DNA from: Ruegeria sp. HKCCD8929
GTDB lineage: Bacteria > Pseudomonadota > Alphaproteobacteria > Rhodobacterales > Rhodobacteraceae
Length of the DNA: 64,000 nt
Direction of reading: 5' to 3'
Assembly (NCBI RefSeq): GCF_013031405.1
Contig: NZ_WPZY01000005.1
Span: 62,001 to 126,000 of the forward strand
Part shown: piece after piece, positions 17,065 through 26,218 of the stretch
Layout: every line of letters starts with the position of its first letter
Numbering within the stretch: the stretch's first letter is position 1
The notes under the pieces: model-generated
Databases searched by the model: none
The model's input: only the letters and a program-made list of their open reading frames with translations
What the model was told of the DNA's origin: nothing
Program-made: the position numbers and the translations under genes

Positions 17065-18008
17065 GTCTGGGAAAGATCCTCGACGGGGATGATGGTGAAC
17101 GCGTCCGAGATATGCGCGGTTTTCTCGATCTCGGCAAGAAACCAGTCGCGAAAGGCGGCGATCTGCGGTCGCGTCTCGGCCCCCTGCAGGCACAAAAACC
17201 GGAACCGCGCCTGGCTTTCAATCGCGGTCTTGAACGGCGCCACCAGCCGCCCCTCTTCCAGATCCTTCAGGATCATGGCCCGGCGGCCCAACGCCACACC
17301 CACCCCCGCCACAGCGGCATCCACCGCATGATCGGCGTTCGAGAAATGCGCCCCGGGTCTGGGTGCGGGATCGAGACCAACAGCGCGGAACCACGCGGGC
17401 CAGTCACAGGGCGGGCGCAGGAAATCTATGGATTCGTCATGGATCAGCGGCGCCTCCATCAGGCTTTCCGGGGTCGGAAACCGTTTTGCCAGTTCCGGCG
17501 CCATCACCGGAGTGGCCCACTCCTTGCGCACCGGAACCGAATACAGCCCGTCATCCTGCCCATAGCCAAAGCGGATCGCCACATCCACATCGTCTCGCTC
17601 CAGATCCATCACCCGCAGCGTGGCCGAGAACCGCAGGTCGATCTCGGGATGCGCGCGGGCGAATTCGTAAAGGCGCGGCGCCAGCCACTTGGCCGTCAAA
17701 GCGGGGCCTGCCGTCACAGTCAGAGTGGTGTTGTCCAACAGCCTGCGCGTCGCTGCCCATGCCGCGTGCAGTGTTGCAAAGCCATCCGCAGTTCCCGGCG
17801 CCAGCGTGCGTCCCGCCTCGGTCAGTTCAACCGCACGGTTGAGGCGGCGGAACAGCGGCTGGCCCAGATGCTCCTCCAGCGACTTGATCTGAAACGAAAG
17901 CGCGGCGGGCGTGACGTTCAATTCCTCTGCCGCCTTGGCAAAGGACATGTGCCTTGCAGCGGCATCAAAGGCACGCATGGCGGTCAGCGGGGGCAGGCGG
18001 TCGCTCAT
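17061..18008 (-). CDS. LysR-family regulator, GcvA-like
   Basis: 315 residues. The N-terminal helix-turn-helix reads LPPLTAMRAFDAAARHMSFAKAAEELNVTPAALSFQIKSLEEHLG, typical of the GcvA group, followed by a ligand-binding domain. ATG at 18008 gives the usual N-terminus; the frame upstream is open but has no family match. Coupled to the EamA gene and divergent from a 36-residue gene at 18124. Confidence 0.9.
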   Translation of the reverse strand: MSDRLPPLTAMRAFDAAARHMSFAKAAEELNVTPAALSFQIKSLEEHLGQPLFRRLNRAVELTEAGRTLAPGTADGFATLHAAWAATRRLLDNTTLTVTAGPALTAKWLAPRLYEFARAHPEIDLRFSATLRVMDLERDDVDVAIRFGYGQDDGLYSVPVRKEWATPVMAPELAKRFPTPESLMEAPLIHDESIDFLRPPCDWPAWFRAVGLDPAPRPGAHFSNADHAVDAAVAGVGVALGRRAMILKDLEEGRLVAPFKTAIESQARFRFLCLQGAETRPQIAAFRDWFLAEIEKTAHISDAFTIIPVEDLSQT

Positions 18009-18078
18009 GGTCAGACAAATAATACTTAACTGAACAGATGGAAAGTCTCGTTTGTACGCACCCTTCCCAGCGCGCATA

Positions 18079-18088
18079 TTGATATCAA
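18079..18088. promoter_or_regulatory. Palindrome in the divergent LysR / small-gene interval
   Basis: TTGATATCAA is a perfect 10-bp palindrome midway between the LysR start (18008) and the small gene start (18124). It is a candidate operator only; the classical LysR T-N11-A form is not clear here. Confidence 0.3.
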
Positions 18089-18123
18089 GTCAAGTGAAGC
18101 TGATGTGAAACAAGGAACCCGCC

Positions 18124-18234
18124 ATGATTGAGATCACTACCAATCCCGCGACCCGGCGTGCCTCGCAGCAGGCGCATGTCGAACGGGCAAAAGCCATCCG
18201 GTCGGCCTTTGGCTGGCTGTTCGGTTCCCGCTGA
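18124..18234 (+). CDS. 36-residue conserved-looking small protein
   Basis: Reads MIEITTNPATRRASQQ, then a basic helix and ends in RSAFGWLFGSR. An AAGGA site stands eight bases before the ATG, and a strong terminator follows 33 bases after the stop, so this is a complete small transcription unit. The arginine- and tryptophan-rich tail could bind a membrane or nucleic acid. I do not recognise a named family. Confidence 0.7.
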   Translation: MIEITTNPATRRASQQAHVERAKAIRSAFGWLFGSR

Positions 18235-18267
18235 GCGCAGCGCGCGCGCTCTTACGGGATAAAAGAA

Positions 18268-18299
18268 GGGCCGGTCCCAAGGGGCCGGCCCGTTTGTTT
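18268..18299 (+). terminator. Rho-independent terminator after the 36-residue gene
   Basis: GGGCCGGTCCC (18268-18278) pairs, with one mismatch, with GGGGCCGGCCC (18281-18291), then TTTGTTTCT. It lies between the small gene and the convergent phaB and may serve both. Confidence 0.75.
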
Positions 18300-18315
18300 C
18301 TATAAGGCGCGATGC

Positions 18316-19038
18316 TCAGACGAAGAACTGGGCACCATTGGCCGAGATGGTCGAGCCGTTGATGAACTGCGACTCGTCCGATGCCAGGAACGCGACGCAG
18401 CGCGCGATTTCCTCGGGCTCGCCCAGACGGCCCGCCGGGATCTGACCGATGATCGACTCACGCACCTTTTCCGGAACCGCCATCACCATCTCGGTGGCGA
18501 TGTAGCCGGGGCAAATGGCGTTGGCTGTGATGCCCGCGCGCGCGCCCTCCTGCGCCAGCGACTTGACGATGCCCAGATCGCCCGCCTTGGTCGCGGCATA
18601 GTTCACCTGCGCGAACTGGCCCTTCTGACCGTTGATCGAGCTGATCACGATGACCCGGCCAAACTTGCGCTCGCGCATGCCGGGCCAGACCGGGTGCACG
18701 GTGTTGAACACGCCGGTCAGGTTGGTGTCGATCACCTGGTGCCACTGTTCCGGGGTCATCTTGTGGAACGGAGCGTCGCGGGTGATGCCCGCATTGGCCA
18801 CGACCACGTCGATCGGACCGACCTCGGCCTCGACCTTTTCGATCCCGGCCTTCGACTCGTCATAGTCGCCCACGTTCCACTTGTAGGTGGCGATGCCGGT
18901 CTCTTCGGTGAAGGCCGCCGCCGCTTCGTCATTGCCCGCATAGGTGGCGGCCACGTTGTAGCCTTCGGCCTTCAGCGCCTTGGAAATGGCCGCGCCGATG
19001 CCGCGCGAGCCACCGGTGACGAGTGCTGTTCGTGCCAT
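18316..19038 (-). CDS. phaB: Acetoacetyl-CoA reductase PhaB
   Basis: An NADPH-dependent short-chain dehydrogenase that reduces acetoacetyl-CoA to (R)-3-hydroxybutyryl-CoA for PHB storage and for entry to the ethylmalonyl-CoA pathway. The cofactor loop GGSRGIG (residues 9-15) and the catalytic set Ser134, Tyr147, Lys151 are present. 240 residues. It lies downstream of phaA, but a terminator lies between, so it probably has its own promoter in the 186-bp gap. Confidence 0.95.
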   Translation of the reverse strand: MARTALVTGGSRGIGAAISKALKAEGYNVAATYAGNDEAAAAFTEETGIATYKWNVGDYDESKAGIEKVEAEVGPIDVVVANAGITRDAPFHKMTPEQWHQVIDTNLTGVFNTVHPVWPGMRERKFGRVIVISSINGQKGQFAQVNYAATKAGDLGIVKSLAQEGARAGITANAICPGYIATEMVMAVPEKVRESIIGQIPAGRLGEPEEIARCVAFLASDESQFINGSTISANGAQFFV

Positions 19039-19174
19039 TGAGGAATCCTCCGATCTGAATTGTCTTGGTAATGTTGCTACAAACTATGCTGCAGATGCGC
19101 AATAATGTTTCGCAGGGAATTTCGCGTACCCCGTGCATATATTGTCGCAGCCGCAGCAATTCCTTGACCGGTAA

Positions 19175-19198
19175 AGAAAAAGGCGCCCGAAAGCGCCT
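19175..19198 (-). terminator. Rho-independent terminator after phaA
   Basis: On the minus strand AGGCGC pairs with GCGCCT across a TTTCGG loop (19198-19181), followed by TTTTCTTT. This separates phaA from phaB transcription. Confidence 0.75.
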
Positions 19199-19224
19199 CT
19201 CCCCTATTGCCGGTCCCGGGCCAC

Positions 19225-20400
19225 TCAGTCCCGCTCCACGCACAGCGCGACACCCATGCCGCCGCCGATGCAGAGGGTTGCAAGGCCCTTCTTCGCGTCG
19301 CGGCGCTTCATCTCGAACAGCAGGGTGTTCAGCACCCGGCAGCCCGAGGCGCCGATGGGGTGCCCGATGGCGATGGCGCCGCCGTTCACGTTCACGATCG
19401 ACGGATCCCAGCCCATGTCCTTGTTCACCGCGCAGGCCTGCGCGGCAAAGGCTTCGTTGGCCTCGACCAGATCCAGATCGTCAACCGACCAGCTCGCCTT
19501 TTCCAGCGCCTTGCGCGAGGCGTAGATCGGGCCGACACCCATGATCGACGGGTCCAGACCGGCGGTCGCGTAAGACGCAATACGGGCCAGCGGCTCGATC
19601 CCGCGCTTTTCGGCATTCTTGGCCGACATCAGCAGGGTGGCGGCAGCACCGTCGTTCAAACCGCTCGCATTGGCGGCGGTAACCGATCCGTCCTTGGTGA
19701 AGGCCGGGCGCAGTTTGGCCATGGCTTCCATGGTGGCGCCGTGACGGATGTATTCGTCGCTGTCCATCACGATGTCGCCCTTGCGGGTCTTAATGGTGAA
19801 GGGGGTGATCTCGTCGGCGAACTTGCCCGCCTTCTGCGCCGCTTCGGCCTTGTTCTGCGAAGCGACCGCAAACTCGTCCTGCTGATCGCGGCTGATCTGC
19901 CATTTCTCGGCCACGTTCTCGGCGGTCTGGCCCATGTGATAGCCGTTGAACGCATCCCACAGACCGTCGCGGATCATGGTGTCGATATATTTCATGTCGC
20001 CCATCTTGTGACCGGCGCGCAGCGCGGCGGCATGGGGGCTGAGGGTCATGTTCTCCTGCCCGCCGGCGGCCACGATCTCAGCATCGCCCAGCTGGATGTG
20101 CTGTGCGCCCAGCGCGACGGCCCGCAGACCCGAACCGCAGACCTGGTTGATGCCCCAGGCCGCGCTTTCCTGCGGCAGACCGGCGTTGATATGGGCCTGG
20201 CGGGCCGGGTTCTGGCCCTGGGCTGCGGTCAGGACCTGACCCATGATGGTCTCGCTCACCTCGCCTTTGTCGACGCCGGCGCGTTCCACGACAGCCTCCA
20301 GAACGGCGGCACCCAGATCATGTGCGGGGGTGTTCGCAAAAGAGCCGCCGAAACTGCCGACACCGGTGCGTGCGGCGGATGCGATTACTACGTTGGTCAT
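19225..20400 (-). CDS. phaA: Acetyl-CoA C-acetyltransferase (beta-ketothiolase) PhaA
   Basis: Condenses two acetyl-CoA to acetoacetyl-CoA. The catalytic residues Cys88 (NQVCGSG), His347 (IGHPIGASG) and Cys377 (CIGGGMG) are all present. 391 residues, full length. The gene stands alone between its upstream interval with a TGC-rich dyad and its own terminator, with phaB next on the same strand. Confidence 0.96.
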   Translation of the reverse strand: MTNVVIASAARTGVGSFGGSFANTPAHDLGAAVLEAVVERAGVDKGEVSETIMGQVLTAAQGQNPARQAHINAGLPQESAAWGINQVCGSGLRAVALGAQHIQLGDAEIVAAGGQENMTLSPHAAALRAGHKMGDMKYIDTMIRDGLWDAFNGYHMGQTAENVAEKWQISRDQQDEFAVASQNKAEAAQKAGKFADEITPFTIKTRKGDIVMDSDEYIRHGATMEAMAKLRPAFTKDGSVTAANASGLNDGAAATLLMSAKNAEKRGIEPLARIASYATAGLDPSIMGVGPIYASRKALEKASWSVDDLDLVEANEAFAAQACAVNKDMGWDPSIVNVNGGAIAIGHPIGASGCRVLNTLLFEMKRRDAKKGLATLCIGGGMGVALCVERD

Positions 20401-20523
20401 ATGGTCAATCCTTTACCGTCATAGTCCTTCGGGAAATCTGACGGCGCAGGTCAGGGGGTCACCCCCTCAACGTCAAAGAGCGCCACAACATCCCCCGCTC
20501 CAACTCTACCTGCCATAACGTAA

Positions 20524-20539
20524 TGCTGCACATGCAGCA
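20524..20539. promoter_or_regulatory. Possible PhaR operator upstream of phaA
   Basis: A perfect dyad TGCTGC-ACAT-GCAGCA, 124 bp before the phaA ATG. PhaR repressors of Paracoccus and Rhodobacter bind TGC-rich CTGC-N-GCAG sites, so this is a reasonable candidate. TGC-rich stretches also occur upstream of phaB at about 19,087-19,100 and 19,146-19,159. Confidence 0.5.
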
Positions 20540-20596
20540 ACCGACAGCTTGTCTCATGCGGGAAAACCCGCCGGATCATACCCGTCGCAGCAGGTG

Positions 20597-21436
20597 CTAA
20601 GCGGTCGCGCGGCCATCGTTTTTCTGTTTCCACGGCGGATTGACCGAGGGCGCGCCGAACAGATAGCCCTGCAGACAGTCGACACCATTGGCCACAAGAA
20701 ACGCGGCGTCCTCCTCGGATTCCACCGATTCGGCGATCACTAGGATCTCGAACTCGCGCGCCACCGCGACCAATGCCCGGATCAGGGTCTGGTTCTCGGG
20801 GTCCGCGCCGACACCGCGCACGAACTGCCCGTCGATCTTGACCGCGTCGAAAAAGAAGTTCCGGAAATGGCGGAAACTGAAATTGCTGGCACCATAGTCA
20901 TCCAGTGCGAAGGCAATGCCGCGCGATTGCAGCCGGTCCATGAAATCGATCACCAGTTCGGGCACCAGCATGGCCGAGCTTTCGGTGATCTCAAGGATCA
21001 GACGCTCGCCCAGCGTCCTGTCCCGCTTCAAAAACCGCTCAAGCACCCGCATCCAGCGTTGATACCCGATCGACCGTGCCGACATGTTGATGGACAGCCG
21101 CACCCCGGGGTTGCGCGCCAGCGTGCGCAGCCCGGTTTCCAGCGCGATACAGTCCAACTCGCGCCCGATCTCGGTCTCTTCCACGACCGGCATGAACTCG
21201 CGCGCGGGGATCACCCGCCCGGTGTCGTCCAGTACACGAATGAAGCCCTCGTGGAACGCAACGCCATGGGGCGGGTTTGCCTGCATCACCGGCTGAAAGG
21301 CCAGCATGCACTGCTTGTGCTTGACCGCCTCGGTCGCCATCTGCAGGGCAGAGCGATCGCGCGCGGTGACGGCCACGTTCAGCGGGTTCTCCGCGCCTTC
21401 CGGCATATTGGCCATCTTCCTGCGGCGGTTCCTCAT
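20597..21436 (-). CDS. Stand-alone EAL-domain protein (c-di-GMP phosphodiesterase-like)
   Basis: 279 residues that are almost only an EAL domain. NMSARS, ITESSAM, DDYGASNFSF, KIDGQFVRG, AESVES and QGYLFG cover the usual catalytic positions, but the name-giving motif is HEGFIRV rather than EALLR, and the DDFGTG loop is altered. It may hydrolyse c-di-GMP or only bind it. No sensory or membrane domain is attached. ATG at 21436 is preferred over a TTG 16 codons upstream. Confidence 0.88.
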   Translation of the reverse strand: MRNRRRKMANMPEGAENPLNVAVTARDRSALQMATEAVKHKQCMLAFQPVMQANPPHGVAFHEGFIRVLDDTGRVIPAREFMPVVEETEIGRELDCIALETGLRTLARNPGVRLSINMSARSIGYQRWMRVLERFLKRDRTLGERLILEITESSAMLVPELVIDFMDRLQSRGIAFALDDYGASNFSFRHFRNFFFDAVKIDGQFVRGVGADPENQTLIRALVAVAREFEILVIAESVESEEDAAFLVANGVDCLQGYLFGAPSVNPPWKQKNDGRATA

Positions 21437-21551
21437 GACGTTTCCCCTGCTGTCCGGCGGTGCTGCGCGGACAGTGTTCGTCAAACCCCTGAAGCAAGGG
21501 TTAATCCGACAATTTTTGGGAAACCGCCCCGCGCTGGTCTGCGCGGCAGGC

Positions 21552-21740
21552 TCAGCGCACCGTCGGCCGGACGATGCTGCGGGCCAGGGCCGCGCTGATC
21601 ACGACGCCGACGGCGCCGAGGAACATCATAGCGTACCCGGCAGCGATCAATGCGGTGGGAAGGGGGCTCAGCGACACGGTCATGGCGGTCAGCAGGCCCA
21701 AAAGGCCGACGGTCAGAAAAACGAGTGTGATGCGGCTCAT
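21552..21740 (-). CDS. Small two-helix membrane protein
   Basis: 62 residues: two membrane segments (about 4-24 and 31-53) joined by a short SPLP turn, ending in a basic tail. No family recognised. It stands alone on the minus strand between the EAL gene and the desaturase gene. Confidence 0.6.
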   Translation of the reverse strand: MSRITLVFLTVGLLGLLTAMTVSLSPLPTALIAAGYAMMFLGAVGVVISAALARSIVRPTVR

Positions 21741-21854
21741 GCCGGCCTCCGGTCGCGAACTGGATAAAAAAAGATACCGGACCCATATGTGTCGGCCCGG
21801 ATCAAATTCAACCGGTTCGGCGGAATGACGTTATGTCCGCATCTCACATTGCCG

Positions 21855-22829
21855 TCAGAGAGTTTGCTGCACCGACCCTCCGGCACCGGCATCCGCAGCC
21901 CCCTTGAACCCGGGCGTTCCGCGATCCTCGGGGTGGCGCACCAGGTGCTTGGCCTTGATCCGGTCCGAGGTGTCGCGGCTGCCGTCATGGCTGTATCCCG
22001 GCGGGGCAAAAGCATAGGCCAGACGCTGCCGCAGGCTCAGCCCCGGCTGGGTGACGTCGCGCCAGATCGAGAGCCATTCGTGAAAGGCCACGCGCAGCGG
22101 ATTGAAAGTGCCGATATTATGCACGAGGCCATAATCGACCTTCTCGCTCGCCTGCTCGGGCACGAAGGTGCCGAACATCTTGTCCCAGATGATGAAGACC
22201 CCGGCATAGTTGCAGTCCAGATACCGCGCGTTGCGCCCGTGATGCACGCGGTGGTGGCTGGGCGTGTTCATCACCGCCTCGAACCAGCGCGGCAGCCTGT
22301 CGATGGCCTCGGTGTGGATCCAGAACTGATAGATCAGGTTCAGACCGCCGCAGAACAGCACCAGCGCCGGGTGAAAGCCCAGCAGGATCAGCGGCGCGCT
22401 GACCACCATCTTGAAGGTGAAGGTCCCGGTCCAGGTCTGCCGCAGCGCCGTGGTCAGGTTGTAGTGCTGGCTGGAGTGATGGTTCACATGGCTGGCCCAG
22501 ACCCAGCGGATGCGGTGGCCGAACCGGTGCACCCAGTAATAGCGCAGATCGTCCAGCACGAAACACAGGACGATCACCGGCAGCGAGGTGCCCAGATCCA
22601 GCGGCGTCAGCGACCACAGGAACATGAAGAACCCGTAAGCGATGAACCCCAGCACCAGCCCCGAGGCGACGCTGCCCGCCCCCATGATCAGCGAGGTCAC
22701 GGCATCGCGCGTCTCATAGCGCCCGCCGCGGTGCTTGAGCGCGATCCACGTGAACTCGATCAGGATCGCGGCGACGAAAAAGGGGATGGCCAGTTGTGTC
22801 GGGTCGGGAAAGCTCAGCGCGTCAGTCAT
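21855..22829 (-). CDS. Sterol desaturase / fatty acid hydroxylase family protein
   Basis: 324 residues with several membrane segments and the di-iron His boxes of the family: H101-RFG-H105, H114-VN-HH (117-118) and, later, HHRVHH. Such enzymes hydroxylate or desaturate lipids at the membrane. The true substrate in this group (sterol, hopanoid, ornithine lipid or other) is not known. It overlaps the end of the preceding small gene by 8 bases. Confidence 0.88.
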   Translation of the reverse strand: MTDALSFPDPTQLAIPFFVAAILIEFTWIALKHRGGRYETRDAVTSLIMGAGSVASGLVLGFIAYGFFMFLWSLTPLDLGTSLPVIVLCFVLDDLRYYWVHRFGHRIRWVWASHVNHHSSQHYNLTTALRQTWTGTFTFKMVVSAPLILLGFHPALVLFCGGLNLIYQFWIHTEAIDRLPRWFEAVMNTPSHHRVHHGRNARYLDCNYAGVFIIWDKMFGTFVPEQASEKVDYGLVHNIGTFNPLRVAFHEWLSIWRDVTQPGLSLRQRLAYAFAPPGYSHDGSRDTSDRIKAKHLVRHPEDRGTPGFKGAADAGAGGSVQQTL

Positions 22830-23211
22830 GTGGTGAAATAAGTCTCTTCCAGTGGGGCCGTTCTTCTTCGGTCAGATGCAGGGTGACCTGCGGCGCGGTG
22901 AAATCGTGAAAGATGATGCGGAAGCCCTTGGGATGGTCGATCAGGTCGAAATCCAGCAGGTGGCGGCCCACCGTATCGGCGCCAAAGGACCACAGCAGAC
23001 CCGGCCCGGTCTCGGTCCGCAGCAGGGCGGCGTGGCCGTCGCGGGCCACGGTGACGTCGATCACCGCATCGTCGGGGAAATGGCGCAGCCAGTCCGCCCG
23101 CGCGGCCTCGGGCGTCAGGAGACGCCGCGCCGACTGCCCGGTCAGATGCAGCAGCAACGCGATCCCGGCAATGCCGCCAACCACGAGGATCAGCAGGATT
23201 TCTAAAGACAT
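22822..23211 (-). CDS. Membrane-anchored protein of unknown function
   Basis: 129 residues: one N-terminal membrane segment (residues about 4-24), then a soluble part (WLRHFPDDAVIDVTVARDG..., HLLDFDLIDHPKGFRI). ATG at 23211 behind GAGGAG is clear. Its stop overlaps the start of the desaturase gene, so the pair is coupled and may act together. No family recognised. Confidence 0.75.
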   Translation of the reverse strand: MSLEILLILVVGGIAGIALLLHLTGQSARRLLTPEAARADWLRHFPDDAVIDVTVARDGHAALLRTETGPGLLWSFGADTVGRHLLDFDLIDHPKGFRIIFHDFTAPQVTLHLTEEERPHWKRLISPHD

Positions 23212-23272
23212 CGGCTCCTCCCTCGCGCCAAACCTGCAAAGGCCCTGCCCGAGTGTCAAAGGTAGCGTCGCG

Positions 23273-23602
23273 TCAGCCTGGCTGCATCTGGCCCAGCACC
23301 TCGTGCCGCACCACCCGTTCGACAAAGGGCACCAGCCCTTCGGGCCCCGAGGCGCGGTCCTTCAGATGCATGCAGACATCCGGTCTGCGCGCCGCGATCA
23401 CCCCGACCAGAGCGCCGCGCGTCGCATCGTCCAGCCCGGCCCCCATGATGACGCAGCCGATGCGCGGTTCCGCGTCAAGCTGCCGGATCACCTCGTCCTG
23501 ATCATGGGCGCCCAGCCATTCGATGGGCAGATGCTGAAGCTGCCGCGCGACGTCGCCGATCACATGGGGCAGCCGGCCAATCAGGAGAACCACAGGTTTC
23601 AT
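23273..23602 (-). CDS. Small Rossmann-like protein of unknown function
   Basis: 109 residues with alternating strands and helices (KPVVLLIGRLPHVIGDVARQ, PRIGCVIMGAG). The layout resembles a response-regulator receiver, but the phosphoryl-accepting Asp is not evident. ATG at 23602 behind GAAGGGG. Upstream of the 129-residue gene on the same strand. Confidence 0.65.
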   Translation of the reverse strand: MKPVVLLIGRLPHVIGDVARQLQHLPIEWLGAHDQDEVIRQLDAEPRIGCVIMGAGLDDATRGALVGVIAARRPDVCMHLKDRASGPEGLVPFVERVVRHEVLGQMQPG

Positions 23603-23682
23603 GGCCCCTTCCTTTCCGTCTGTTGGTCCCGTTCCCGACCTTTTTGCCAAAGGTCGGGATCAGTATAGCACGGAGAACTAAT

Positions 23683-23779
23683 GCACTTTGCGAAAAACTT
23701 GAGACACCAAGCATCACTTGACGCGTTGAAATCTACGATTTCAGGCAGCGTTAAGTGGTTCGGGTATTTCGCAAAGTGC
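23683..23779. repeat. 97-bp nested inverted repeat (cruciform-like element)
   Basis: Outer arms GCACTTTGCGAAA (23683-23695) and TTTCGCAAAGTGC (23767-23779) match perfectly over 13 bp. Inside, CACTTGACGC (23715-23724) pairs with GCGTTAAGTG (23748-23757) with one mismatch, and TGAAATC (23727-23733) with GATTTCA (23737-23743) perfectly across a 3-base loop. Lies in the gap between two minus-strand genes. No coding frame inside. Confidence 0.85.
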
Positions 23780-23796
23780 TCTAGGGAGGATGCCGA

Positions 23797-24162
23797 TTAG
23801 TTGATCGTGTAAACGCCGCCGCTCTTGCCTTTGCCCTTGTCGCGCGTGAAACGGGTCGTACTGCCGTCGATTTCGACCAGCAGGCAATTGGTGCCCAGCT
23901 CTCTGCCGCCGATTACGCCATTCCTACACCAGTACCGACCACTCCACTTCCAGGACCCGGTATAGGTGTTGCCGTTGAACTTGCCGCTCTGGGTGCCGTC
24001 GGACTTGATGATCGTCCAGTTGCCTTTCGCATCGGTCAGCTTGCGATCGACGATCTGCTGCCGGAACTGGGCTTCTTTCTTGACGGCCTTGAAGTCGGCG
24101 AGGGCCGCATTTCCAGCAATCGCAAGGGACAGGGATAGCAGAGAAAGCGTAAGAATCTTCAT
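23797..24162 (-). CDS. Secreted protein of unknown function
   Basis: 121 residues. A clear signal peptide (KILTLSLLSLSLAIAGNAALA) is followed by a small, mostly beta domain with W/Y/G-rich strands (GNTYTGSWKWSGRYWC, ELGTNCLL) and two cysteines that could form a disulphide in the periplasm. ATG at 24162 with GGGAG upstream. No family named. Confidence 0.75.
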   Translation of the reverse strand: MKILTLSLLSLSLAIAGNAALADFKAVKKEAQFRQQIVDRKLTDAKGNWTIIKSDGTQSGKFNGNTYTGSWKWSGRYWCRNGVIGGRELGTNCLLVEIDGSTTRFTRDKGKGKSGGVYTIN

Positions 24163-24238
24163 GATAATGCTCCCAGATATTCATTAAATATCCGGGAACT
24201 TTACCAGAATTGCGGGTTTTCGACAAATATGCGCCGAC

Positions 24239-24805
24239 CTAGCTGCTGCCGCCGACCAGCTCTGCGATGATCGCCTTGGCGCTGTCCGAGTTCCACTCGG
24301 CATCGCCGATCAGGCGCGCAATCTCGTTGCCCTCGGGGTCGATGATCATGGTCATCGGCAGCCCGACAACCCCCATTTCCCGCGCTACCGCCTGTTTCGG
24401 GTCCTGATGCCGGGGCAGGTTGGTGATGCCGTTCTCGTCAAAGAACTTCCGGATTCCGGCGGGCGAATTGCGCCCGGTTGCCAGGGTCAGGACCTCGAAC
24501 TTGTCGCCCCCGAACTCTGCCTGCAACTCGGCGATCTGCGGCATTTCCTTGCGACAGGGCGCGCACCAGGTGGCCCAGAAATTCACCAGCACGTATTTGC
24601 CCCGGTAATCGGCCAGCGAGCCGGTGCCGGTGTCATCCTCAAGCTGAAAATCCACCGCCTCGACCGGCTTGGGCTCGGAATGGATGATCAGCCGTTTCAG
24701 GCTGCCGTCCCGCAGCCCCTCCAGCGTTGCGACATCTGCCGCCAGCGCAGCGTTTGCACCCAGCGCGAGGGCCATATAAAGGGGGATCAGACGAAATAGG
24801 CGCAT
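24239..24805 (-). CDS. TlpA-like thiol-disulphide oxidoreductase
   Basis: 188 residues: signal peptide, then a thioredoxin fold with active site W-C81-A-P-C84 and cis-Pro loop GVVGLPMTM. TlpA/ResA proteins reduce disulphides in the periplasm, often for cytochrome or copper-centre assembly. The ATG at 24805 is 21 bp from the divergent argH start, so the promoters overlap. Target proteins unknown. Confidence 0.9.
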   Translation of the reverse strand: MRLFRLIPLYMALALGANAALAADVATLEGLRDGSLKRLIIHSEPKPVEAVDFQLEDDTGTGSLADYRGKYVLVNFWATWCAPCRKEMPQIAELQAEFGGDKFEVLTLATGRNSPAGIRKFFDENGITNLPRHQDPKQAVAREMGVVGLPMTMIIDPEGNEIARLIGDAEWNSDSAKAIIAELVGGSS

Positions 24806-24826
24806 ACCAACTCCGGGTTTTCGAAC

Positions 24827-26218
24827 ATGACTGAGCAATCCTCGAACCAGATGTGGGGCGGCCGCTTTGCCGCCGGTCCTGACGCTATCATGGAGGCGAT
24901 CAATGCCTCGATCGGGTTCGATCAGCGCATGGCAGCCCAGGACATTGCAGGCTCAAGGGCCCATGCGGCCATGCTGGCCGCCACAGGCGTCATAACGGAT
25001 AGCGATGCAAAGGCCATTCGGGAAGGGCTGCTCACAGTCTTGTCAGAGATCGAGCGGGGAGAGTTTCAGTTTTCCACCGCGCTGGAAGACATCCACATGA
25101 ATGTCGAGGCCCGGTTGAAAGAGATCATCGGCGAACCCGCAGGCCGCCTGCACACCGGCCGCTCGCGCAACGATCAGGTGGCGACCGATTTCAAACTCTG
25201 GGTGCGCGACCAACTGGATGCGGCGGAAACCGGGCTTCTGGCCTTGATCCGTGCGCTGCTGGCACAGGCCGAGGCCGGGGCCGATTGGGTGATGCCCGGC
25301 TTCACCCATTTGCAAACCGCGCAGCCGGTGACCTGGGGCCATCACATGATGGCCTATGTCGAGATGTTCGGGCGTGACCTTTCCCGCGTGCGCGACGCCC
25401 GCGCGCGGATGAACGAATCGCCTCTGGGTGCGGCGGCGCTCGCAGGCACCTCGTTTCCAATCGACCGCGACATGACCGCCAAGGCGCTGGGCTTCGACCG
25501 CCCCGCCGCCAACTCGCTGGATGCCGTCAGCGACCGCGATTTCGCGCTGGAGTTCCTGTCCGCCGCCTCGATCTGCGCCATGCACCTCAGCCGCTTTGCC
25601 GAAGAACTGGTGATCTGGTCCTCGGCCCAGTTCCGCTTTGTCACTCTGTCGGATCGGTTCTCGACCGGCTCCTCGATCATGCCGCAGAAAAAGAACCCCG
25701 ACGCCGCCGAGCTGATCCGCGCCAAGGTCGGCCGCATCTTCGGCGCCAACACCGCGCTGATGATGGTAATGAAGGGGCTGCCGCTGACCTATTCCAAGGA
25801 CATGCAGGAGGACAAGGAACAGGTCTTTGACGCCGCCGACAACTGGATGCTGGCGCTGGCCGCGATGGAGGGCATGGTCCGCGACATGACCGGCAACCGC
25901 GAAAGTCTTGCCGCCGCCGCAGGCTCGGGTTTTTCGACCGCCACCGATCTGGCCGACTGGCTGGTGCGGGTGGTGGGCCTGCCCTTCCGCGACGCCCACC
26001 ACATCACCGGCGCGCTGGTCGCACTTGCCGAAAGCAAGGGCTGCGACCTGCCGGATCTGTCGCTGGACGAGATGCAGTCGGCCCATGCCGGGATCACCCA
26101 GGACGTCTATTCTGTTCTCGGGGTGGAAAATTCGGTAAACTCGCGGATGTCCTACGGGGGCACCGCGCCGACTCAGGTGCGGGCCCAGATCGAACGGTGG
26201 AAGGCAAACCTCGCATGA
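24827..26218 (+). CDS. argH: Argininosuccinate lyase
   Basis: Last step of arginine synthesis: argininosuccinate to arginine and fumarate. The signature [17 protein letters not shown] and the [10 protein letters not shown] motif are present. 463 residues, full length. Its stop overlaps the start of a tiny lipoprotein gene (ATGA). Confidence 0.97.
   Translation: MTEQSSNQMWGGRFAAGPDAIMEAINASIGFDQRMAAQDIAGSRAHAAMLAATGVITDSDAKAIREGLLTVLSEIERGEFQFSTALEDIHMNVEARLKEIIGEPAGRLHTGRSRNDQVATDFKLWVRDQLDAAETGLLALIRALLAQAEAGADWVMPGFTHLQTAQPVTWGHHMMAYVEMFGRDLSRVRDARARMNESPLGAAALAGTSFPIDRDMTAKALGFDRPAANSLDAVSDRDFALEFLSAASICAMHLSRFAEELVIWSSAQFRFVTLSDRFSTGSSIMPQKKNPDAAELIRAKVGRIFGANTALMMVMKGLPLTYSKDMQEDKEQVFDAADNWMLALAAMEGMVRDMTGNRESLAAAAGSGFSTATDLADWLVRVVGLPFRDAHHITGALVALAESKGCDLPDLSLDEMQSAHAGITQDVYSVLGVENSVNSRMSYGGTAPTQVRAQIERWKANLA

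Noticed and set aside
23683-23779. The 97-bp palindrome as an ordinary terminator
   Set aside because: It is far longer than a terminator, has several nested stems and no T-run at its end.
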